From a virus: a DNA stretch of 42,894 bases. The position numbers and the translations under genes are program-made. Under the pieces are notes generated by a model that was not told the origin of the DNA, did no database searches, and worked only from the letters and a program-made list of their open reading frames with translations. Location of the stretch: IMG/VR virus record IMGVR_UViG_3300020477_000053, positions 1 through 42,894 of that record; one strand, 5' to 3'. Below are positions 33,809 through 41,124 of the stretch, one piece after another; within the stretch, counting starts at the first letter, position 1; every line of letters starts with the position of its first letter.

Positions 33809-34674
33809 TAGCGCTTCTCCTGCCTCTCGGCTCTTAGTTGTGGACAAAAATTACGTACATTACAGTACGTCCAACACCGCTTGGGTGATCCGGGTCTGTG
33901 TTCTATGGTAGATTTAGTCGGATCAATCAAGTTGTTCAAATAATCTATTGCATCTTGCTCTGTGTCTAACAGACGTAAAGCATTTTTTCTGCCTTCTTTC
34001 ATGACAGCCCATTTTTCTTCAGACTGCCATCGCTCCTCATCGTTACAGTAGTGCTCTTCATCGAAGTGTCTACTCAACTGTTGATGAATGTAAGCTTTTC
34101 GGTGCATAGGTTTCCATAGCGGAATATCCACTACAGTCATCGCATGATCTGGATACGTTTCTACATCAGCTGCTTGTCTAGCATTCCAATCACGGGCCAT
34201 AGCTACGATAGCTAACCCCTTGACTTTCCAGTCATTTTCTTGCATGAGATCAGCTAAGATATTCAACTGATATTCCCACGATTTTTTATAACCGTTTACG
34301 AGGTTCCAGGCGCTGACCGTCTTAACATCGTATAAGATTTTAGATGACATGTCATAGACGTCAATCTGTCCTGTAACCACTTTACCATCATAATCGTGGT
34401 AGAAACGCTTTTCAGTTAGTACATCTGAATTGCTTTCGTTAGTGTTTTCAACTACATAGTGTACTGCAGATCCCCAAATAGACCACACTCGGTCTTTAAC
34501 ATCTTCGATGAGTTCGTCTGCATGCTTAAACCGTAATGCGTTTATTTGAGGGCTGTCAATAAGCCGTGTAACTGAAATATCACTAGGTTTGGTACCCTTA
34601 GTGTAGTTGTTCGTGGTAAGGGTATGATACAACCAGTGCGGATAATTGTTTTCATTCGTGAATTTGCGTGCCAT
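33808..34674 (-). CDS. RecB/Cas4-like PD-(D/E)XK nuclease with candidate Fe-S cysteines
   Basis: A 288-residue nuclease of the phage-exonuclease type. Core residues: His72 (GSAVHYVVE), Asp105 (VTGQIDVYD), Asp116 and Lys118 (LYDVKTV), and the QxxxY-like helix from Gln136 (YQLNILADLM). C-terminal Cys267, Cys271 and Cys277 (CWTYCNVRNFC) plus Cys210 resemble the four-cysteine iron-sulfur staple of Cas4 and AddB nucleases. Likely resects or processes DNA ends for recombination-dependent replication. It overlaps the preceding gene by 23 bases and couples to the ssb-like gene. Confidence 0.82.
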   Translation of the reverse strand: MARKFTNENNYPHWLYHTLTTNNYTKGTKPSDISVTRLIDSPQINALRFKHADELIEDVKDRVWSIWGSAVHYVVENTNESNSDVLTEKRFYHDYDGKVVTGQIDVYDMSSKILYDVKTVSAWNLVNGYKKSWEYQLNILADLMQENDWKVKGLAIVAMARDWNARQAADVETYPDHAMTVVDIPLWKPMHRKAYIHQQLSRHFDEEHYCNDEERWQSEEKWAVMKEGRKNALRLLDTEQDAIDYLNNLIDPTKSTIEHRPGSPKRCWTYCNVRNFCPQLRAERQEKR

Positions 34675-35032
34675 CTAAGTCTCCTCTATTTGATGGGGCT
34701 ATTATACTAGAATCAACCTCTTCGGTTGAATCCTGAATAGGAATGTCTTTATAATACTTACAAAAATGCTCTGCCTTGATCACGACATAGGAATCTTCGA
34801 ACTTTGTATATCTCTCGTGGAGTACCACGATGGGTATACGGTGTTCTTTCTCGCGATCAGCTTGCCCATAGGCTGAGTGAAGCCAATCTGGAAAGGTTTT
34901 TCGATGCTTAACCTCGATCGAGAATGTTGGATGTTCTACATCCCGGCGACTCTCCCCATTAGAACCGGTTCGTTTACCGCCGAATAGCTTTGCAACTTCA
35001 CGCTCTACATTTTTCCAATTACTAGTCCTCAT
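34652..35032 (-). CDS. Holliday-junction-resolvase/VRR-like endonuclease
   Basis: A 126-residue protein with the compact PD-(D/E)XK pattern: NWKNVEREVAKLFGGKRTGS, then RRDVEHPTFSIEVKHRK with the Asp and the E-x-K pair, then WLHSAYGQA and IPIVVLHERY. This order is typical of small phage enzymes related to Hjc resolvases that resolve branched DNA before packaging. TAATG overlap with the helicase gene. The C-terminal 25 residues are low complexity. Confidence 0.75.
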   Translation of the reverse strand: MRTSNWKNVEREVAKLFGGKRTGSNGESRRDVEHPTFSIEVKHRKTFPDWLHSAYGQADREKEHRIPIVVLHERYTKFEDSYVVIKAEHFCKYYKDIPIQDSTEEVDSSIIAPSNRGDLDGTQIHE

Positions 35033-36012
35033 TAGAATGGTACCTCCTGGTCATATTCCATGTCTTCCGGAGGCTTGAAGTATACAGTTGATGGTGCATG
35101 TTGTCCATCTGTGAACGCTCCCGTGTCCGGTCCTATTTGATTCCACCACAGCTTAATACGACATGGCTGACCATACCGTACCTTTACAGCTGATATAAGC
35201 CCATCTGATAGCTCTGACCACGTGCGTGTATCAGACGAGCTTATAGTCTGTGATCCCCAACCATCTGCCATCTTCTCTTGTTTCTCAACATTACGATTTA
35301 CTATAAAAACATTATCTGCTAGGTTCGTGATATCTCCAGAACCTACAACATCAAACTTATCCGGTTGGTTCTTCTCTGAGTCTAACTTACGCACGTGATG
35401 CACTACATGTATAACCAAACCCAGTTCCATACAGGCCTTTTTAAGGTGCACGATCAATTCCCTCTGATGCATCCACAGATTGTCTGATGTTAAACCTATT
35501 GATGTAAGATTGTCTATAATTACATGATCTATATCATGTTTTTTAGCTTCGTCGAGAAACGTAAACACATCTTCGAACCGCATACTAGGTTGATGCCATA
35601 CCATTACCCAGTTGTTTAACCATGCTGCAACTAATGCATGGAACATCTCCGTTGGTTTAGCTACGGCAGTTGCTTGTCTAATAAGGTTAGCATAGACGGT
35701 TTCACAAGGCATCTCTTGCGACCAAATGGCAGTCTTTTTCCCCTGTACAGCCCAGTGTAACGCGCACTGCTGGAGCGCCACGGACTTTCCATGGGCGTTA
35801 ATTCCCGCCCATACATTAAGGGTTTTGGGTTTGAATCTGAAATCAGATTCCCACGGTAACGTATCCCCGACCATATTGTTGCCATCTTGTATATACTCCC
35901 ATATGTCTTTTAACAGTTGCTCAGATATAGGGGAAACGAATTCCCCCTTGGTTTCTGAGATAGGCTTCATGCGAGCTGGATCTTGCTCGTACATCCACGC
36001 TACTTCTTCCAT
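35032..36012 (-). CDS. DnaB/gp4-type replicative helicase (RecA-fold ATPase)
   Basis: Ring helicase of superfamily 4. Walker A is GINAHGKS (70-77), the catalytic Glu100 lies in SQEM, Walker B is HVIIDN (163-168), and His205/His206 (VVHHVRK) fit the sensor. The final SDGLISAVKVRYGQPCRIKL part resembles the arginine-finger region. Length 326; there is no N-terminal primase or DnaB hinge domain, so primer synthesis is probably by host DnaG or another protein. It is coupled (TAATG) to the initiator-like gene upstream, a classic initiator-helicase pair. Confidence 0.88.
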   Translation of the reverse strand: MEEVAWMYEQDPARMKPISETKGEFVSPISEQLLKDIWEYIQDGNNMVGDTLPWESDFRFKPKTLNVWAGINAHGKSVALQQCALHWAVQGKKTAIWSQEMPCETVYANLIRQATAVAKPTEMFHALVAAWLNNWVMVWHQPSMRFEDVFTFLDEAKKHDIDHVIIDNLTSIGLTSDNLWMHQRELIVHLKKACMELGLVIHVVHHVRKLDSEKNQPDKFDVVGSGDITNLADNVFIVNRNVEKQEKMADGWGSQTISSSDTRTWSELSDGLISAVKVRYGQPCRIKLWWNQIGPDTGAFTDGQHAPSTVYFKPPEDMEYDQEVPF

Positions 36013-36650
36013 TAGAAATACCTCGTATCAGATGTCTCGCGATCCGTTGTCGTGCGACCCTCCATAGGTTGTTTCCACCACTGCTGCTTGAGGTAGGTAG
36101 CTGGGTTAGGCCAATACTCTACATCGCGCCAACCCCTTTGTAAGCGATCACGCATGTCCAAGAATATTTGATCCTTAATGTCTTCCAGTCCCCTTGTTTT
36201 CCATTCTTTAGTTGCATTAGCCCATATATAGCTCTGCCACCCAGATGGTGGAGAAGGTTTTGGATACTGCTTCAAAAACTCTCCTATAGATAGTGGTCTA
36301 TTAGATGGTCTATTAGGTAGCGGTACGTGTACGGGGGGCTCACGCACACCCTCTACGGGGGGCGTACACCCTGTCCATATGAACTCGTATTGATTTGAGT
36401 TATTAAACCGTCGATGAATCTTGAGTATCCCACCGCGTTCAGCTATACGATTAAGCTGCTTGCTGCAGTAACTTGGAGTCATACCGCAACGCTTTGCTAT
36501 AGTGTTTATACTGGGGAATGCTAGATTCGTACTGTTAGGATCTCTGAAAGATAAGATACCTATCAGAGCCCTGATTTCTCCCTTGCTTAGATCGCCCATA
36601 GCCGGGAGCAAGCTATTGGGTAAGATACAAAAGTTCTCTGTTTGTTTCAA
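36012..36650 (-). CDS. Winged-helix replication initiator / helicase-loader-like protein
   Basis: A 212-residue protein with an N-terminal winged helix (FPSINTIAKRCGMTPSYCSK, about 45-64), followed by a Pro-rich linker and a C-terminal part with helices (TRGLEDIKDQIFLDMRDRL) and a WPNPATYLKQQWW motif common in phage O-like replication proteins. The start is the TTG at 36650, which overlaps the previous stop (TTGA) and has AAGGGG seven bases upstream. Placed directly before the helicase, it probably binds the origin or loads the helicase. Confidence 0.7.
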   Translation of the reverse strand: MKQTENFCILPNSLLPAMGDLSKGEIRALIGILSFRDPNSTNLAFPSINTIAKRCGMTPSYCSKQLNRIAERGGILKIHRRFNNSNQYEFIWTGCTPPVEGVREPPVHVPLPNRPSNRPLSIGEFLKQYPKPSPPSGWQSYIWANATKEWKTRGLEDIKDQIFLDMRDRLQRGWRDVEYWPNPATYLKQQWWKQPMEGRTTTDRETSDTRYF

Positions 36651-37144
36651 TGAACGCCCCTTACGTTATCATGTATGTTTTGTGCTGTGGTTCTTATAAC
36701 CATCCAGATATCTTTTGGTTTAGCATCGATACCTACCTTTATCCCTTTCTCAGCAAATGACTCCTTCACTTCACTCTGCATTCTTAATAGATCCTTCAAA
36801 CTGTCTTGCGCTATGTCTTCAGTGTATTTGCTTTCTATCAAGGGTTTATTATTGATAAGGTACGCCGCAGAATAGATCTGACTACGATGCCACCAATACT
36901 CTATGCCCGCCATGATCTCTTCATCATCTTCTTCGTCTTCAAATATATCTGGATCAAGAAGCATAGCGAAGTAACCATCAGGTGAATCAACTTCCTTTTC
37001 TTTCTGCCATTGAGCAGCCCACTGCATCTCGTCAGGAAACCAGAAGAAGCCATCTATTACTGTACCAATATCATTCTCAGCCGGGTCCCCGCTTTTTATA
37101 GCCTTGGCTATTTCAGTTATATCTTGTAGTTGATACTCCTTCAT
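36647..37144 (-). CDS. Acidic protein of the replication operon, unknown
   Basis: A 165-residue protein when started at 37144, where the ATG overlaps the dUTPase stop (ATGA); the frame is open further upstream. It has an acidic central stretch (DPDIFEDEEDDEEIMAG), aromatic motifs (WFPDEMQWAAQW, EYWWHRSQIYSAAYLI) and a helical C-terminus. No catalytic motif recognised. The context suggests a replication or nucleotide accessory factor. Confidence 0.6.
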   Translation of the reverse strand: MKEYQLQDITEIAKAIKSGDPAENDIGTVIDGFFWFPDEMQWAAQWQKEKEVDSPDGYFAMLLDPDIFEDEEDDEEIMAGIEYWWHRSQIYSAAYLINNKPLIESKYTEDIAQDSLKDLLRMQSEVKESFAEKGIKVGIDAKPKDIWMVIRTTAQNIHDNVRGVH

Positions 37145-37650
37145 AACTCCTGGCCTTTCGTTAACTCCTTTATATCCGTACCATAATCCCATCCACCAAA
37201 GTCGTCTGTGCTTCCGAAACCGCCATCACCTCGCTGCGACTGGATGTCAAATAAACGATGCGCTTCGACTTCAATGATTTGAGGTAATGCTATAGGTAAG
37301 TACAAGAATTGAACCAGCTTAGTATTGGGTAGTATGAATACATTACGATGACTGACGTTCATAACATGCAAGTGTATCTCACCCTCGTATCCTGAATCGA
37401 CAACACAAGCACCAACCTGAAGCCCGTGCTTGGTTGCCACACCTGACTTATTGAATGCTACTAATGCCATACCAACAGAGATATGCGCCTTGATTCCACT
37501 CGCTATCTTAGTGGAGTGTCCTGGCTCTACAGCTTCAGAACGGTAATCAGCTGGTACATAAAAGTCTATACCAGCGTCGTATTGATGAGCACGACTTGGA
37601 GATTTTACATCCCGTATCTTACAGAATCTAAATACTTGCGGCATATTCAT
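37141..37650 (-). CDS. dut: dUTPase (dUTP diphosphatase)
   Basis: Hydrolyses dUTP to dUMP, keeping uracil out of DNA and feeding thymidylate synthesis. All five trimeric-dUTPase motifs are visible in 169 residues: DAGIDFYVP (25-33), NKSG (67-70), GACVVDSGYEGE (80-91), LVQFLYLP (112-119) and RGDGGFGST (140-148), the last being the mobile arm that closes the active site. ATGA overlaps on both sides. Length is normal for the family. Confidence 0.95.
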   Translation of the reverse strand: MNMPQVFRFCKIRDVKSPSRAHQYDAGIDFYVPADYRSEAVEPGHSTKIASGIKAHISVGMALVAFNKSGVATKHGLQVGACVVDSGYEGEIHLHVMNVSHRNVFILPNTKLVQFLYLPIALPQIIEVEAHRLFDIQSQRGDGGFGSTDDFGGWDYGTDIKELTKGQEL

Positions 37651-37838
37651 TCTATGTGGTCCTTAATTGTTTCTACTCGACCTGACCAGTCGATGGTTAT
37701 TGACATAGGTTTAGGGTCTGTCCAGACGAAACCGTCACTTGTACCCGTTATATCTAACTGGTTAAGGAAGCTCACCAACTGAAACGCCGACGTTGCTTCG
37801 CTTTTCTCGTCCGTCTTGATATCGATACGTATTGCCAT
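37647..37838 (-). CDS. Small protein, unknown
   Basis: A 63-residue protein (MAIRIDIKTDEKSE; ITIDWSGRVETIKDHIE). The stop overlaps the dUTPase start (ATGA), which supports translation, but the start overlaps the upstream gene by 77 bases in another frame and the GAGG upstream is too close to the ATG. The N-terminal boundary is therefore doubtful. Confidence 0.5.
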   Translation of the reverse strand: MAIRIDIKTDEKSEATSAFQLVSFLNQLDITGTSDGFVWTDPKPMSITIDWSGRVETIKDHIE

Positions 37839-38193
37839 CCTCTGCTACCTCCCGTTTCTGTTGTTCTGATGCATGAAGCTCTGGATCATTCCAATCTTCT
37901 GCCTCTTTCTTTGCCTCGGCCCAAGCCTGTTTCTCTTTGTACTCTGCCCATCCTTCCATGTAACCGCATACATCGACCATATTGTCTCGCTTATGTACCT
38001 GCTTTTCTCTCGCGAACTTCAACCCGATCATCAAGGCATATGCCATATCCATGGTTACCATATTACCCGTCATGACCATAGCAAAGTTACATGCATCCTG
38101 CATATTCTGATCGAACGATCCATAATCGTGACCATCTGCATTTTTGTAGACGATACTGTGTGCATCCAACAGTATGCTCTTATCGATACTCAT
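37762..38193 (-). CDS. DUF6378-like protein
   Basis: A 143-residue protein. The core pattern, an N-terminal LLDAHSIVYKNADGHDYGS part followed by YALMIGLKFARE and HKRDNMVDVCGYMEG (52-81), is that of the DUF6378 family, widespread in phages and usually encoded near nucleotide and replication genes. The function of the family is unknown to me; an all-helical nucleotide-binding role is a guess. The tail is Glu/Lys/Gln-rich. Good ribosome site (GGAGGGAGAC) and CTATGA overlap with the ThyA-like gene. Confidence 0.7.
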   Translation of the reverse strand: MSIDKSILLDAHSIVYKNADGHDYGSFDQNMQDACNFAMVMTGNMVTMDMAYALMIGLKFAREKQVHKRDNMVDVCGYMEGWAEYKEKQAWAEAKKEAEDWNDPELHASEQQKREVAEDGNTYRYQDGREKRSNVGVSVGELP

Positions 38194-39029
38194 AGTCTCC
38201 CTCCAACGAAGTTGTCTTGTTTAAACTCATCTACCATTTCCCACATCTGCTCAAGCTCTATGTCTCTACTGGGTAAGTACAGCATATCCTGCAGAACACG
38301 ACCCCACGTAAACTCTTCAATTAACTCATATTTATCGAATACTTCGTTATTATAAGCATCGAATAGTAGATGCCAATAAGGTTCATAGCAATGAAATGAT
38401 GCTGCAGTATATGTGAACGAACCTAACCCTATCCAAGGTATATCTGTTCGCTCCATTAGCTCGTTGCGCATCATCTGTAAGAACAGCATACCTACCGCTA
38501 CATCGTTGCAGAATCCAAACACGAAATCACTGGATCTCATATTCCAGATCAGATGCAGTTTATCATCTCGTATAAAGAACTGAACGAACATCGTACATGG
38601 TACGTCCTTCATACCATAGTCTATATCAGGCTGATTCAAGGCTATCACAGCTCGCCGTGATTCTGGAAACCTTAATAGCTCATTAACAACTCGATCCCAG
38701 CCCCGATAAAGACCAACACCATAATTACTATGTACGTTACCATTGACACTAGCAATATCTTGCCAGGTAGAGGCTGCCTTCCCAATATTTCTAACGTTTT
38801 GATCTTGCGATAGATACCACATAAACTCGAGTAAAGCGTAGCGAACATTGAATTTTCTCTCTGGGTTATATATATTTATTTGACACACATCATCAATAGT
38901 TACGCTTTGATTGAATAACTCGATAGCTTTGCTATCTCCTTTGGATGACTTAGTTGCAACTACATTTCCATCATAACGTAACCCATGCCGCATACCTTCA
39001 TATGCTTGCTGCAAAGTACGATACCTCAT
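38190..39029 (-). CDS. ThyA-family pyrimidine (hydroxy)methyltransferase, probably dCMP-directed
   Basis: A 279-residue ThyA-fold enzyme that adds a one-carbon group to C5 of a pyrimidine nucleotide. Key residues are Arg125/Arg126 (ESRRAVIA, phosphate), nucleophile Cys145 (DVPCTMF), the RSSD motif (165-168) and the His213/Tyr215 region. At the base-recognising position of thymidylate synthase (the Asn in GLPFNIA) this protein has Asp176 (GFCNDVA). In T4 dCMP hydroxymethylase and related cytidylate enzymes that Asn is also Asp. The substrate is therefore more likely dCMP than dUMP. A true thymidylate synthase remains possible. ATGA overlaps on both sides. Confidence 0.82.
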   Translation of the reverse strand: MRYRTLQQAYEGMRHGLRYDGNVVATKSSKGDSKAIELFNQSVTIDDVCQINIYNPERKFNVRYALLEFMWYLSQDQNVRNIGKAASTWQDIASVNGNVHSNYGVGLYRGWDRVVNELLRFPESRRAVIALNQPDIDYGMKDVPCTMFVQFFIRDDKLHLIWNMRSSDFVFGFCNDVAVGMLFLQMMRNELMERTDIPWIGLGSFTYTAASFHCYEPYWHLLFDAYNNEVFDKYELIEEFTWGRVLQDMLYLPSRDIELEQMWEMVDEFKQDNFVGGRL

Positions 39030-39190
39030 TTCTTCTCCCTGGTCATTGCCACATAATATTTACCGTTGATCTCAGCTATGAACTCGCCCTTCTCTGCATT
39101 GTACGTGCATTTGAACTCATTAGCGATACAACCTTCAATCATACGTTGCTCGAACATCTCTACAATACCATCAAATGTATCACAGTCCAT
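39026..39190 (-). CDS. Small protein, unknown
   Basis: A 54-residue protein starting at the ATG at 39190 (MDCDTFDGIVEMFEQRM). I prefer this to an ATG 21 bases upstream because it lies just after the previous stop with GAGGA about seven bases before it. A helix and a beta hairpin (KCTYNAEKGEFIAEINGKYY) make a compact fold. The stop overlaps the ThyA-like start. Confidence 0.6.
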   Translation of the reverse strand: MDCDTFDGIVEMFEQRMIEGCIANEFKCTYNAEKGEFIAEINGKYYVAMTREKK

Positions 39191-39192
39191 TT

Positions 39193-39426
39193 CTAGTCCT
39201 CGTATGGCCAACCATCTTCTTGATTCCTTGCCATATCATCTTGATACTGGATAATGATAGCATCTTTACGGTTGTCTTCATCGAAGGATAAATCTTCAAT
39301 AGCTTCCTCAAGATCTCGCTTAGAATCAGGTCTGTAAAAGTCCTTCTTCTTATCGCGTACAGTCTTAGGCTTGTTGAACTTCGCAGAGTTCCTAGCTACT
39401 GGATTCCTTCTTATTGTTTTGCCCAT
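39193..39426 (-). CDS. Small charged protein, unknown
   Basis: A 77-residue protein with a basic first half (KTIRRNPVARNSAKFNKPKT) and an acidic second half (DLEEAIEDLSFDEDNRKDA). The ATG overlaps the previous stop (TGATG). Bipolar charge is common in small nucleic-acid-associated phage proteins. Not recognised. Confidence 0.6.
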   Translation of the reverse strand: MGKTIRRNPVARNSAKFNKPKTVRDKKKDFYRPDSKRDLEEAIEDLSFDEDNRKDAIIIQYQDDMARNQEDGWPYED

Positions 39427-39628
39427 CAGTTCTCTCCTGGATCTTCTTCGCTGCGTAACTCTGCAGCGTCTCCCCCCATTTCTTGTCGAACCACTCTTCC
39501 CACGTTATTTTGTGCTCTGGCGGTACTTTCTCGTACTTGCGCCTCCAACACCACCTGGCGGCATGCAGCTTGAGCGTTTCGTAGTCTTTTGCTACTTTTT
39601 CCGGTGTACGTATTCTCGATTGCACCAT
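39392..39628 (-). CDS. Small protein overlapping its neighbour out of frame
   Basis: A 78-residue frame (TPEKVAKDYETLKLHAARWC; YEKVPPEHKITWEEWFDKKW) with the composition of a real small basic phage protein. It overlaps the C-terminal third of the 39426-39953 frame for 200 bases. AAGG lies about seven bases before its ATG. Either both frames are used or one is a frameshifted continuation of the other; this frame looks the more protein-like in the overlap. Confidence 0.5.
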   Translation of the reverse strand: MVQSRIRTPEKVAKDYETLKLHAARWCWRRKYEKVPPEHKITWEEWFDKKWGETLQSYAAKKIQERTDGQNNKKESSS

Positions 39629-39953
39629 CGATATGCCTTATAAAGTAAAACCCAAGCGGATCTTCTATCAGAGGAAAGGTCCGTAGGCCAAGCCAATGCT
39701 TTAGTTTGTTAGTCTCTTTGCCAAACCCACAGCGCTCTGATAGTTCTCTCACTGTGATAGTCTGTGGTGGCATGTCTATGTACCAGTTGGGTGAACGGTC
39801 ATGATATGTGATCTTACCTGTATCATAGAATAACTTGAAATCGTTACAGGCTCGAGATCCTTCAATACACAACCAATAGTTGTGACACTTTTCCATCTTC
39901 GCAAAGTGTCTCATTTCACATGGTGATTCGGACATTGTCTCGCTGTTCTCCAT
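39426..39953 (-). CDS. Cys-containing early protein with doubtful C-terminus
   Basis: A 175-residue frame. The N-terminal part (about 1-105) looks genuine: MRHFAKMEKCHNYWLCIEGS, ITYHDRSPNWYIDMPPQ and a helix-turn-helix-like ITVRELSERCGFGKETNKLK. After about residue 108 the composition turns to Arg/Ala/Gln/Glu runs, where the alternative frame 39392-39628 appears better. The stop does overlap the next start (TGATG), which supports use of the full frame. A DNA-binding role is possible but unproven. Confidence 0.5.
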   Translation of the reverse strand: MENSETMSESPCEMRHFAKMEKCHNYWLCIEGSRACNDFKLFYDTGKITYHDRSPNWYIDMPPQTITVRELSERCGFGKETNKLKHWLGLRTFPLIEDPLGFYFIRHIDGAIENTYTGKSSKRLRNAQAACRQVVLEAQVRESTARAQNNVGRVVRQEMGGDAAELRSEEDPGEN

Positions 39954-39964
39954 TCTTTAGATGT

Positions 39965-39992
39965 AAAAAAAGAGCAGTTTTTCGCCATGCTC
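39965..39992 (-). terminator. Probable rho-independent terminator
   Basis: On the minus strand GAGCA (39992-39988), an 11-base loop, TGCTC (39976-39972) and then seven uridines (39971-39965). The stem is short but the uridine run is good. It would end the unit containing 40047-40403. Confidence 0.5.
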
Positions 39993-40046
39993 AGGGCGTC
40001 GGTCCGGAAATGCCAGGGGGTAGTCTCTGGTCTTAATCCTGACGAC

Positions 40047-40403
40047 CTATCTGCAATATACAGACATACGATCAGCGAATTCAAGCGGTAGATCTTGATT
40101 GAATCTGTATGTCAAACCTTTTACTACCTTTGGCAAAGGCATTTCTTTCCAGCCTTCCCACAGGTATTTCTCGCGAAGCTTTTTACTCTTCAGTACAGTC
40201 TCAACAGCTTTAACACGTGAACCACGTCCACGAAACCGAAGATTCTGTCCTTCAAATAGGTGTTTCAAGTGAACTGGTACGTCTTTAGCTATCAGTCTTT
40301 GCGTTGCGTATTTGCGCATTGTACATTGCTCTCCGTCGTTGAATTTGTAAACGTTTAAGGTTACTGCGTATCTTTCGTGAACGCAATGAACTGTATGCGT
40401 CAC
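40047..40403 (-). CDS. Basic protein, unknown
   Basis: A 118-residue basic protein with a GTG start (or an internal ATG at residue 29, MRKYATQRLIAKDV, with GGAG about ten bases before it). Phrases such as LRFRGRGSRVKAVETVLKSK and LREKYLWEGWKEMPLPKVVK suggest a small nucleic-acid-binding fold. A likely terminator follows. Not recognised. Confidence 0.55.
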   Translation of the reverse strand: MTHTVHCVHERYAVTLNVYKFNDGEQCTMRKYATQRLIAKDVPVHLKHLFEGQNLRFRGRGSRVKAVETVLKSKKLREKYLWEGWKEMPLPKVVKGLTYRFNQDLPLEFADRMSVYCR

Positions 40404-40448
40404 GAGAAGATTCTTGGTCGAACCGCCATTCAGGTTCGTCTCGATATC

Positions 40449-40757
40449 TCACTTCGTACCTCCTGGATTAAAGCTTGCTAAGTCTTTTGCCATTTCCATG
40501 ATTCCAACGTCGATATGGGCTTTGGCATCATTTAAGCGATCAACAATACTAGGATCTGGTTGAGTATCATCAATGTATCCCGCTTGCCATCCAACATGAT
40601 ATGCATCAAATGCAATGTCAATAAGATCCTCAGTCATGTCTGTATGGTGAATATTATTCGCGTACTCATTGATGGTAGCTTCAATACTATCTGCAATGCG
40701 TCTGCGAACACGTTTGGGTATATCGATGTGAGTACGATTTGAATATATATCGGTCAT
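40449..40757 (-). CDS. Small early protein, unknown
   Basis: A 102-residue protein (MTDIYSNRTHIDIPKRVRRR; YHVGWQAGYIDDTQPDPSI). A basic N-terminal helix is followed by acidic helices. It has a strong AAGGAGGG ribosome site and is preceded by copy 1 of the conserved promoter-like block. Likely an early regulatory or host-interaction protein. Confidence 0.65.
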   Translation of the reverse strand: MTDIYSNRTHIDIPKRVRRRIADSIEATINEYANNIHHTDMTEDLIDIAFDAYHVGWQAGYIDDTQPDPSIVDRLNDAKAHIDVGIMEMAKDLASFNPGGTK

Positions 40758-40786
40758 AAAAAACCCTCCTTATATATAGATTTAAC

Positions 40787-40813
40787 AAATGTAACTTAAA
40801 ATAAGCGCCATTA
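40787..40813 (-). promoter_or_regulatory. Conserved early promoter-like block, copy 1
   Basis: On the minus strand it reads TAATGGCGCTTATTTTAAGT followed by TACATTT. Ten bases after TTACAT comes a -10-like TATATA, then the AAGGAGGG ribosome site of 40449-40757. It overlaps the last codons of the zinc-ribbon gene. Two further copies precede other early genes. Confidence 0.6.
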
Positions 40814-40963
40814 CCACTCTGGAGGATCATCGTCAAAACGTCCCATACTGACCTCATTGAGACTATCATCGACATATGGATCTGGATCATTTGCATCTGC
40901 TTCACACCACCAACACATATCATTCACAACTTCTTCAGTTTCACCGCAAATCTGGCATTTCAT
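40811..40963 (-). CDS. Small zinc-ribbon protein
   Basis: A 50-residue protein beginning MKCQICGETEE with a second knuckle CWWC: Cys3, Cys6, Cys17 and Cys20 form a CxxC-x10-CxxC zinc ribbon, followed by an acidic tail (YVDDSLNE, DDDPPEW). The start is placed at 40963, not at 41065, because the longer frame would run through the terminator at 40987-41050 and GAGG precedes this ATG. Small zinc ribbons in early phage genes often bind host polymerase or other host factors; that is inference. Confidence 0.65.
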   Translation of the reverse strand: MKCQICGETEEVVNDMCWWCEADANDPDPYVDDSLNEVSMGRFDDDPPEW

Positions 40964-40986
40964 CTCGTTGACCTCGTTTTCAATAT

Positions 40987-41050
40987 AAAAAAAAGCACCA
41001 ACATCTGTCTCATGCTTCACCAATGGTGCATGTTCTTGAGATGCTGGTGC
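40987..41050 (-). terminator. Rho-independent terminator with nested hairpin
   Basis: Minus strand: a 12-pair stem (41050-41039 with 41006-40995; one G-U pair) encloses a second hairpin (CATG and CACC arms, 41011-41032) and is followed by eight uridines (40994-40987). It ends the unit containing 41125-41532. The nested arrangement could also work as an attenuator for the zinc-ribbon gene. Confidence 0.8.
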
Positions 41051-41124
41051 TAAAACATCCGTCACGAACCATAGCTGGTCGGGCCGTTCTTAGGATGCTG
41101 GTACTACAGCTGCAATTTTTATAT

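Noticed and set aside
37873-38355. A 160-residue plus-strand frame in the early arm
   Set aside because: It lies opposite the DUF6378-like and ThyA-like genes, is Cys/His/Ile-rich and has no ribosome site; no plus-strand gene was credible anywhere between 31,000 and 42,600.
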